Assembly (NCBI GenBank): GCA_963556695.1
Contig: CAUWAG010000018.1
Location: 248,001-312,000, forward strand
Reading direction: 5' to 3'
DNA: 64,000 nt
Origin: Anthostomella pinea
Taxonomy: Eukaryota > Ascomycota > Sordariomycetes > Xylariales > Xylariaceae
Shown here: positions 55,972 to 64,000 of the stretch, piece after piece
Layout: every line of letters starts with the position of its first letter
Position numbering within the stretch: position 1 is the first letter of the stretch
Made by a program: the position numbers and the translations under genes
The notes under the pieces: model-generated
Told to the model about the DNA's origin: nothing
The model's input: the letters and a program-made list of their open reading frames with translations, nothing else
Databases searched by the model: none

Positions 55972-56982
55972 ATGATACCGGCGGACCTCCCCGGACGGAA
56001 TGTTTTGATGCTACAATACGTGATCTTACGACAGGTATGCAAGCCAGCTGGTGGCAGGCTGGACGTCAAATCGTTGACCTCGTACACGCACATATACATA
56101 GCCCTCACCAAGGCCCTCCAGCGAGCTTCCAAGACACACCCAGGCCCCGGTAACGCGCGAGAGGCCACTGTCACGCTCAATGCATTCGACTTGGCGTGCT
56201 GGCAGCTATGCACCGACCAAATCAAGTGGACGAGCCGCAGCCGCTACAGTACTACAGAAGTGATGAGCCATATCAAGGCGCAAATGAACGAGCCTGGCTT
56301 CATCAGTAAGGTATTGAATAGGGAGCTGAGGGAGTTGAGACCATACTCACCTAAGTACTGTAACGCGCAGTCGAACGGGAAAGGCAAGGAGGCGGTCAGG
56401 GTCCCGAAGATTGCAGACGGGGAGTACCGCCTGACGATGAGGATCATTAAAGAACCCCCCGTCACAGCCGATGTTGGCGGAAAACAGCCAACGAAGTACC
56501 ACACCATCCTGAACAATATCAATCCCGACTTCCTGTGGTGGTATTCCCTGGACTTCGTGGACTGCCCAGCGCTACGGCAGTGTACCGCGGCGGAAGCTGA
56601 AGGATCCCGCTTCCGTGAATGGAACGGGATTTGCGATGAGACGGGCGACGTGACTGGTGCGCAGCCCGCGCGATCCGGTGATGATCTGCAGAGTAATCTC
56701 GACTTAGACGTTATTGCCGGCTCGAGATCAGAGATTGATCAGACGGAGTCTGGAAGTGATCAACCGGAGTCGAGGGTTGAGGAACTGGAGCTCAAACTGG
56801 AGCACGAGCGGATCAAGAATGCACAGCTCCAAGCTATGATGGCACAGGTAGCCGAGCGGTTGACCAGTGCTATGACGATGGAGTCTGGAGGACTGGCTGG
56901 CACCGCGATCAAGCCTGCACGGGGCGTCGGTCAAGGCGGATCTGAAGCAACTCAGACAGAGGCCTATAGGCCAGCAACGTAG
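55972..56982 (+). CDS. Hypothetical protein with C-terminal coiled coil, probable 3' part of the same gene
   Basis: The frame is open from before 55942; the first ATG is at 55972 (MIPADLPGRNVLMLQYVILR), but coding-like sequence LANWTPEVLN precedes it, so the true 5' part is probably the acidic frame upstream joined by a short intron. The globular-looking middle reads LTSYTHIYIALTKALQRASK, AFDLACWQLCTDQIKW, NREL-RELRPYSPKY and NINPDFLWWYSLDF. A coiled coil (ESRVEELELKLEHERIKNAQ and following) sits near the C-terminus. I do not recognise a family. Codon use and composition support a real protein-coding locus. Confidence 0.5.
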   Translation: MIPADLPGRNVLMLQYVILRQVCKPAGGRLDVKSLTSYTHIYIALTKALQRASKTHPGPGNAREATVTLNAFDLACWQLCTDQIKWTSRSRYSTTEVMSHIKAQMNEPGFISKVLNRELRELRPYSPKYCNAQSNGKGKEAVRVPKIADGEYRLTMRIIKEPPVTADVGGKQPTKYHTILNNINPDFLWWYSLDFVDCPALRQCTAAEAEGSRFREWNGICDETGDVTGAQPARSGDDLQSNLDLDVIAGSRSEIDQTESGSDQPESRVEELELKLEHERIKNAQLQAMMAQVAERLTSAMTMESGGLAGTAIKPARGVGQGGSEATQTEAYRPAT

Positions 56983-58232
56983 TCCCGCATCGCGAGTACG
57001 CAATCATATTGATCATCTCTAGCTTCCCGGAACCTCCCTGCAACCGCGAGAGAAGCGATGAGTACGCCAATGCATTATGACTACCTGCTCCTGAGGATCT
57101 TCCCGGTACGATGCATCGACGCGCCTTGAACGAGCTCCCGGTGGGTTGTATACCAACAGCTGCCAGTCATGGGCCGCCTACCTGCGTCGGAACAACACCA
57201 CACCACACCACGCGCTTACCCCCTATCCTCCCCCCCTATTCATACCCCTATTCCTGCCCCTATTCCCGCCCTTATTCCCGCCTTTATTCCTACCCATTAT
57301 ATCCTATAGCATTGAGCGAGACGGGTCACGGCGTCGCGAGGCCATCTTCACCAGATTTCACAGCATATTTATTCCACGTCACCCGAAGCGACTTTGCGAT
57401 GGCCGCCACAGTCGATAGCTTCCACCTGTGTATTGCAATTGCAGGTGGGCGACGGAGTTCTCATCACCGACGGAGAATCCGGGCATGGGTTGAGGTTCTT
57501 TACTTGCTTGGCGCGGCACATCGCCGGCGCACTCACGGGTATCGAGATTGGTGGCCATGTATACAGGTTGCATCCACCTCAATGTTGAATTAGATAATAC
57601 TGCGTCGACTTTTACTTACAGGTGAACTTATGCTTATGCATCCCAGACCTATTCAGATTGGGGATTGACCACACCTGATCCCTTCCAGTGACCTCTCCGT
57701 CGTTTCCTCTGAGCTTACACGATACGATGTCTGGACGACGACATCAAGCGACGTGGCTGGTATAATCGGCCACGCGGACTGGAGCATGAAATCATCGCTA
57801 CCGTGAAAGCCGGCAGCACTGCTGTCCTTCTTGTTATGGCGATTACTCAGGCTCTCGGCAAACGTCTGAGTCATCCAGAATATCTTTGTGCAGGCACTCG
57901 CAGCCAGCCAGCCTCTTTTTAGTCAGCCGTAGCCAGCCAGGTCATACAGGGCATCGCGACGCTGCGTGGTCAGTACCTTCCGCATCGACAAGAAGCAGAG
58001 TTGGAGTAAGGTGTCGGCACCACGGGGGTGCAGTGGACTGTGAAAATCCATGAAATTTGCAAGGCACAGTGCACTCAAGGACTACAACCAGAAACTACAG
58101 GCCACTGCAACCCCAGTCCTCCCCTTGCGTCAACCCCTCCTACAGTCCGACATACGAGTCCCCGGAAGCCTGGCGAATAATCAGAAGCTACCCGCTACTA
58201 TCGAATCCATAAACTTCAATACCACTGGAAGC
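56983..58232. other. Intergenic region with a 12-bp degenerate tandem repeat
   Basis: No gene supported. From about 57233 to 57298 a 12-bp unit CCCCTATTCC(C/T)G is repeated about five times with decay. Frames at 57111-57593 overlap and lack domain signals. Confidence 0.5.
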
Positions 58233-60201
58233 TCAAGCTTTGCTCGGAGTCTCACGATTGACAGGTTCCAACTCTACAGCCGCCGCGAGCTCGAGCTGCT
58301 TGTCGACTCCACGGTTCTGCTTGGCCTGTACCTCCTTCCCTTCAAACATAAATGCCAATTCCTCGAGTGAGCGGTCCTTTCATGTTCTTGTCAGCTGATA
58401 ATCATGGTAAGATATATGCTGTGTGTCGAACTCACCTTTGTCTCTGGGAAAAGGCAATAGACCGTGGCAATCTCGACGAGAATCCACACGCAGTAGACAA
58501 TGTAGTACCGCCAACCGATTGAATCGAGCGCGATCGGATTGACGAAGGTGTTGAAGAAGACGGCTACACGCACGGCGAGCTGCTCCACGGCGATGCCCTG
58601 CGACCGTTGGCTGTACGGAAATATCTCGATCAGGTACGTGTAGGCAAGCGCGTTCCAGCCAATGTTGTAAAATCTGGAGTCCGGTCAGCCTTCTCTCTTG
58701 GGGAAAACCCTTTTCGGGAATGCTTACGGCGAATAGACAAAGATGAAGACTATTACAGCAATGCCCGCAGCTGCTGTGTTGTGTATGGCGTACCGCGCAG
58801 AGGCGATTGTCCAGACCGTCTGTTTGCCCACGGATGATTAGTCAATGGCCTCGAGATAACGAAGTCGAATAACTCCACAGGCCGAATTTACCCATGGCCA
58901 CATCAAAGCCTTCTCTTTTTCTGTCCTAACGGGCCCAACTACACTTACATATACACCTGCAATCCCGATGGTGCAGGTCAAGAACATGGCCCGGCGTCTG
59001 AAGCGTGGCACGGTGAGTGCAATTGGGACACCGCATATGAGATCCCAGCAGCTCTTGCTTAAGATGATCTTTTGCACAGTCAAGTTATCGGTAATTCCGA
59101 CCAGGTTCAGGATCTTCTTCATGTAGAAGGACAATAAACCGTTGCCACTCCACTGGGAAAAGAAGCCAATGGTAATGGCGAGCACTATTCGGAGCATACA
59201 AGGTCAGCAAGATACAACAGGAGCCATGTTGGACTCAAGGCGATATATGGAATCAAGGTCACGGAGCACCTACAGAATCGTCGCCGCATGGGTGCGTCGC
59301 GAAAGACGTTGGCCCAGACAAACGCCTTGCTAGTCTCCTTCTCGAGGGAGAGGGTGCTCTGAATCTGAGCAAACTCGAGGCGGACAAACTCGTCGCCATT
59401 GTCCCCCTCACCGTGGTACGTTGACAGTATATCAAATGCCTCATCCGACCGATCGCTCGAGACGAGCCAACGCGGGCTCTCGGGGCAGAAGGGCAGGAAA
59501 CAGACTTGGCACAAGCTGGGAACAAGCTGCAGCAAACTCGGAAGCCGCCACGACCAGCTGCTAGCCATCTGGAAAGTGCCGTAGGTCGTGCCGGCCGCGA
59601 CGATGGCGCCGACGAACCACGACGTGTTGAACAGCGACGTCATGATGGGCCGCTCCCGCTCGTACGACAGCTCGCCGATCAGCGACGACGCGTTGACGAT
59701 GGCGAACGGGATGCCGAACCCGAGGACCCAGCGCGATGCGAGGAACATGTCCTGATTCCGCGCCCCCGCCTGCAGGCCCGCGCCCAGGAACATGATCAGC
59801 GAACCCATGGCGATGGTCAAGCGTCTGCCGAGGAGCTGCGAGAAAGATGGAACAAAGGGGACGGCCATCAAGCCGCCCAGCGAGTACATTGCGTTGAGCA
59901 GCCCCAGGCGGTCGCTGGTTGGGTTGCCAAAGTCTGTCAGATGATGAGTGTCAGCAAGATAATAATGATTAGTTTCAGGCGTCTTCGGCTACGTACATTC
60001 AACCCAGGACGGTACGGCTTGCAAGCTGTTCATCATGGACGAGTCGAACCCGGACGTCCACTCTACGCCGAGTGCACAGGGAACTAGGATCAGGTAGAGG
60101 AATCGCAGATTCGGCTTTCGATACCATTTCTTGGTGTCTTCTCGCGCGATGTTAGAGACCCGGGGGTCTCCAAGCTCTTCCTTGTGGCCTATGATCGCCA
60201 T
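58233..60201 (-). CDS. MFS sugar transporter (lactose permease/Stl1-like group), 6 exons, 524 aa
   Basis: Exons on the minus strand: 60201-59997, 59933-59274, 59184-58949, 58819-58728, 58673-58436 and 58376-58233. All junctions are GT-AG and the joined frame has 525 codons with stop. Landmarks are FLYLILVPCALGVEWTSGFD in helix 1 with its substrate-proximal Asp, LGRRLTIAMGS after helix 2, RWVLGFGIPFAIVNASSLIG, PESPRWLVS before the loop, FFSQWSGNGLLSFYMKKIL in helix 7, YTYLIEIFPYSQRSQG and FPETKDRSLEELAFMFEGKE at the C-terminus. The last block appears only after splicing exon 6. It is a proton-coupled sugar transporter of the plasma membrane; related proteins transport lactose, cellodextrins, glycerol or hexoses, so the substrate stays open. 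It differs clearly from the transporter at 1468-3299 and is not a recent duplicate. Confidence 0.92.
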
Positions 60202-61030
60202 GATATCGCGGGCCCTTCAGCGACACAACCAAAACTCGTTGGTAGACAAATAAGTTTATCACGGTTTCTTCGACGTCACAGCAAGTTGAAGTCTACATGT
60301 CGGTCAAGAGATAAAGGTGTATTTCTATACAAGCACTCACACCGCTCGGCCGCCGTATGGTACTGACACCACCAGTCCATTCAGGTCTCGACTTGACAGA
60401 CTCGCCGAGCCAAGCTACTGGAAAGCATGACCATGACCATAATCCATTGGCCATGCCGACCCCGGATATATGCTGACAAGCGGCGCATGGAAAGCGGGGA
60501 AGCCTGGAGAAGACAACTTCATCGAGGGAATGTCGGGGTTGGCGGTGGTGTGACCATAAGCGACGTCTTGGCTCTGAACCGGCACACTGCTGCATCCAGC
60601 CCTCGAGACCTGCCGCCAGCATTGCCGCGCCCCAGGAACCAGGTGACTTGGGCATCTCCGACCTCCTCGGCTCCCTGCTCTCTTACCAATGGTTGTGACG
60701 ACTTCGCATCCAGCCCCTCATCACCGCGAGAGATACGAGTAGAGGCTGTGCGTTTTGCTCTGGCGTTGCTGATGTGAGCAGGCGAGCGTAAGGACTACAA
60801 GGAAGACTGCCAACCAGAACGAGATATTGGACACGTCCTCGAAGAGCATAAAGGTATTAGCATTGTCGGTAATATCAGGGTAACAGTCTAACCCCCCTTT
60901 CCCCTGTCGAGAGTTCTTACCCATCTTCACTCCAGCTCTACAAACCCGGCTCCCCTTCTGCCATACTCCATGGCAACCAAAGTCAAAACGCAAGTGACGA
61001 TGGTAGGGAACGTCCCCCTATCTTCCGTCA
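60202..61030. other. Intergenic region
   Basis: Upstream side of the sugar transporter. A 117-residue frame at 60427-60777 has no family content. No gene called. Confidence 0.4.
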
Positions 61031-61640
61031 CACCCACCGAGAAGATGCCAACACCGCATCCGCGAAGGAGCAATTCACGTCCCCAGATTTCTACCCAAAG
61101 CAAATCACCGTCGTCTTCCAAGTGGCCGAGACCGGCGCCAGTGTGACAGCAACTTCGCCTATCGCATACAGAACATGCTGCGGACCACCACGACCTTTGT
61201 CTACTGCACGAACTAGGGCAACCCGGGGGAGAAGAAGACCTTCGCCGACATGATCACCAAATGTGAATGATCTATCAACGGCACCCTCAGCGAGGAAAGC
61301 AAGGGCTATAGCCTACAGCGCCCTCGACCCGACAATGCACATGTTTGTGGCGCGATGCTCTACGCGAACGGCATCGACATCTACAAGCGGGTGTCCGGTC
61401 AGATCGGCGACGATGCGATCCATGGACAAATGTACATGGAGTATAGCATCCTGGCCTGCGCCCAGCAGGTCCCCCCCTGAGATGAGGCCGGCGAGCCGCA
61501 CGGCTCGCTGGGAGACTGGGACCGTCAGGTTGCGCAGTTCGGAGTGACGTATCATGCGCAGGACTTCACCAAGGGGCTGCTGTTCCTGACCAAGGCACCG
61601 AGATATATTCACATCCTGATGCCGAGCGTCCGACTATGGC
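61031..61640 (+). pseudogene. Decayed small gene with three in-frame stops
   Basis: A coding-like stretch reads ANTASAKEQFTSPDFYPKQI and TVVFQVAETGA, shifts frame at about 61140, and continues CDSNFAYRIQNMLRTTTTFV plus YCTN. In that frame it passes a TAG (61214-61216), a TGA (61268-61270) and a TGA (61478-61480) while still reading like protein (GNPGEKKTFADMITKCE; SINGTLSEESKGYSLQRPRP; DIYKRVSGQIGDDAIHGQMY; HGSLGDWDRQVAQFGVTYHA). I do not recognise the family. Three stops in a single open-like frame plus one shift indicate a pseudogene. Confidence 0.55.
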
Positions 61641-63010
61641 GGGATGGTTGCCGAGGAAGAGACTAGCGGCGCATCTGAAAGTGTTCGAGAAGGCTTGATG
61701 GGTATGTGTCTGCCTTTTCGACTTGATCTGTCTGTGTCAGGCTCTTGAACTATCGAAGTCTCGATGAAGGCTTCTCGGCTCTGGATCTCTAGGTATAGCA
61801 ACCACTGTCCATAGCAAAGTCAGCATGGTGTCTAATTAGGTGATATATTGCGGGTCACCTGTGAAACAGCTATTCAGCCTGGCCTTTCAATCTCTCTCCA
61901 GGAGAACCTATTTCGCTGACAGCAACTGGGTAAGCCTCCACACACCCGATATCTGATACTATTCCTCATGGATGATGGGTTGATTGGTGCCATGAGAAGG
62001 GGTTGACTCGTGCGGCTCGCGCGGCTCATCTGGGATGATTTATATGTGAACGAAGTATGTGCTTTCGTCTATAGCAAATAGGAATTGTTCAAGCTGGACT
62101 CACCGCTATTCAAACTTGCCATGCTCCGGTGACGGATGGCGATCCGGGCTCCAGAGCCGTCAAGCTCCTTACCAAGGTTCCCACACAAACGAACCGAGGA
62201 TTGGTATCTTCGGGTGCGGTCATTCGCGTGTAGCGTGTTGGTTGCTCTGGGCTGGAGAGGCTTAGGTTCCCTCGTCAGCATCTCGCCCACCCTCCAAAGG
62301 CAGGTCCGTACTGGTGCACGCGGACTGCGGCAGACGAAGGCCCCTAGACGGCAGCGGTAGCTGAGCTTGGGACTGACAATGAGGCATGCGCCTGCTAACT
62401 TGCACACTTCAGTGTACTCACGATGCATTGACACGCGGTATTTTGTAGTTGGTAGACGACAAATAGGACGAGCAACGGCCTCCACCAAGACCTCCTGGAC
62501 TGGAGAAGCTGTGACCAATCGAGAAGATCAATATTCACACATGGAGCTAGAAAGTTGATAAGGCATGTCAGGAATAGAGAATCACCATCTATTGTTTAAG
62601 AAGGTACATATGATTCAAGGACTTGAGGCACCGAGGATTGAGGTCCTGATTCCTACTCGACGAGGCGAGTAGAAAGCTCCCAGCCAGAGGAGCAGGTGTT
62701 CCTGAAACAAGGCATGTGCGATGTGATGATGTTTGGGGCAGTCACTCCGCAACGACTTCAAGAGGTCATGTATGGGCACAAAGCGCCATTGTGACGAGGT
62801 TCATTAACAATCCGATACCAAAGGGAAACATGTGTGTTCTCCTCCGCAGCGGCGAGGCATCGAACAGAAGACATCCTTGGCCAGCGACCTGCCGTGCTAT
62901 CCCTGCCCTATCCATGATTCATAGAAAGTAGTCCTCAAATCGCGTCGCACGACCCAAACCGACCGTTAACGCCGAGAGAGGTAATATCGGAAAAACGAGA
63001 ACTGGCGGCT
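61641..63010. other. Intergenic region
   Basis: The 3' flank of ATG8 and about 1 kb with no supported gene. Overlapping frames at 62069-62518 (-) and 62136-62360 (+) show no domain content. Confidence 0.45.
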
Positions 63011-63491
63011 TTAGGCAGCGTCGCCAAAGGTGTTCTCGCCGGAGTAGGTGATGTAGAGGAATCTGTTCGAGCCTTGTATTAATCAAGGTTAGGTGTAATA
63101 CAAGAGGGCAACGTACCCATCCTCGTCCTTGTGCTCCTCGTAGATGCTGCTCATCAGCGCGGCGGTCGGGGGCAGGACCTCGTCGACGAAGATGAAGATG
63201 GCCTTCTCGGGCGACAGCTTAATGCGCTTGCGGATGACGTAGACAAACTGGCCGACGGTGAGATCTGCGGGAACCAGGTACTTCTTCTTGTCGATGGTAG
63301 CGATGTCGGATTTCTCGACCTTCTCGCAGATAACCTATAGATTGCCAAATAAAGTAAGCCCTGTGGTTCATATCGGATAGATCACAAGAGGAGAGACGTA
63401 CGGGAATGCGGTCAGAGTACTTCTGGCGGATGCGTTCGGCCTCGGCCTTGCGCTTCTCGAAGGGGTGCTCGTCCTTGAACTTGCTTCGCAT
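63011..63491 (-). CDS. ATG8: Atg8, ubiquitin-like autophagy protein, 3 exons, 119 aa
   Basis: Exons 63491-63402, 63334-63117 and 63062-63011 join to 120 codons with stop. The protein begins [20 protein letters not shown] and continues [60 protein letters not shown] and [15 protein letters not shown]. This is the near-invariant Atg8/LC3/GABARAP sequence. Atg4 would cut after the Gly of NTFG, exposing it for conjugation to phosphatidylethanolamine on autophagosomal membranes; here three residues (DAA) are removed. The two hydrophobic pockets that bind AIM motifs lie in the second exon. Intron positions, after Pro of RIP/VICEK and within the Gly of EDG/FLY, are clean GT-AG. This is the most secure assignment in the window. 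Confidence 0.98.
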
Positions 63492-64000
63492 CTTGGCGGT
63501 GTTGCTGGTGATAATAGACGGCGAGTGTAGAGATTCGTATGGCGCGAGCTGGCTGGGCTGGAGTGTCAGTCAACGCTGGGTTGCAGAGATATGAGTAGAG
63601 CAGTAGAATAGAAGTCAGGTGGGGTTGTAGGAGACGAGGTAGTAGGTAGGAGCAAGAAGAGGGATCAAAGGATAGGATGACTGACAGGAACCTTGTCTTG
63701 ACTGGCTGAGTGATGAAAGAGACCGGAATGGAATGGAAGGGCAGAGCGGTATTGGGTGAGACTGGGGACGGGGAGGGAGGTGTACGTGGTGGGGGGCGCC
63801 ACGGGCTGCCGGGGAAGGGTTGCCTTGGGACCGCAGCAGCTGGATGGAGGTGGCAGGTGGCGGGTAGCAGGTAGCAGGTGATCGACGATGGATGATGATG
63901 GACGGGGTGACCTCCAGTGCTCTCTACGTGCCTTCTTTGTTGTGCTATCAAAGAAAGACTGTACGTACATGTACCTCGACTGACACCTTTGATTGACTGA
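63492..64000. other. ATG8 promoter and leader, right edge
   Basis: The region upstream of the ATG8 start is, on the coding strand, pyrimidine-rich with many CTACC, CCTGCTACC and TCATCCATC strings, as expected for a highly expressed fungal gene. No other feature seen; long minus-strand frames here reflect lack of stops in CT-rich DNA. Confidence 0.45.

Overview
This 64-kb window is nuclear DNA of a filamentous ascomycete (Pezizomycotina; a Sordariomycete is my best guess, not proven). Coding genes are split by short GT-AG introns, often with a CTAAC-like branch site just upstream of the acceptor. They encode typical fungal families: a Zn2Cys6 regulator, MFS sugar transporters, Atg8, Rxt3, Btn1 and small secreted proteins. 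Intergenic spaces are long, and the window holds dead or decaying genes and transposons with C-to-T decay that resembles repeat-induced point mutation (RIP).

Layout. 0.4-5.8 kb: an uncharacterised low-complexity protein, an MFS monosaccharide transporter (four exons resolved) and a broken NmrA/isoflavone-reductase-like gene. 6.7-8.65 kb: a 1950-bp pogo/Fot1-type DNA transposon with 90-bp inverted repeats, a TA duplication and a dead transposase. 9-11.3 kb: a DUF3433-like membrane relic and a secreted cyanovirin-N-homology (CVNH) protein. 11.9-21.6 kb: a glutathione S-transferase (one extra base in a C run), a 29-copy CCAATAG minisatellite, an APP1/DUF2183 phosphatidate phosphatase, a penicillin acyltransferase-like N-terminal hydrolase, a polysaccharide deacetylase (one extra base in an A run) and the CLN3 homologue Btn1. 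22-34 kb: a 957-residue Zn2Cys6 regulator, a small secreted protein, an HhH-GPD DNA glycosylase, a short-chain dehydrogenase ending early at a TAG, and an F-box-like protein. 37.6-46.2 kb: Rxt3 of the Rpd3L histone deacetylase complex, a GH2 beta-galactosidase fragment, a STAND-type N-terminal/ankyrin pseudogene and the succinate dehydrogenase assembly factor SDHAF4. 48.7-51.7 kb: an extremely AT-rich element of exactly 3000 bp with inverted ends and a TA duplication, into which four short non-AT-rich segments have inserted, each starting TGT, ending ACA and flanked by a 4-5 bp duplication (solo-LTR-like). 53.7-57 kb: an uncharacterised acidic repeat protein locus with an in-frame TAG. 58.2-64 kb: a second MFS sugar transporter (six exons), a small dead gene and ATG8 near the right edge.

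The genes do not form one pathway: housekeeping genes (ATG8, BTN1, RXT3, SDHAF4, the glycosylase) alternate with accessory, secreted and decaying genes. The most notable signals are the layered transposon (RIP-like decay first, LTR insertions later), several loci broken only by TAG/TAA/TGA codons, some at positions where the family normally has Trp (candidate RNA-editing sites or RIP nonsense mutations), and a long array of CCAAT motifs beside a gene's 3' end. All names come from recognising sequence patterns by eye; no database search was run.
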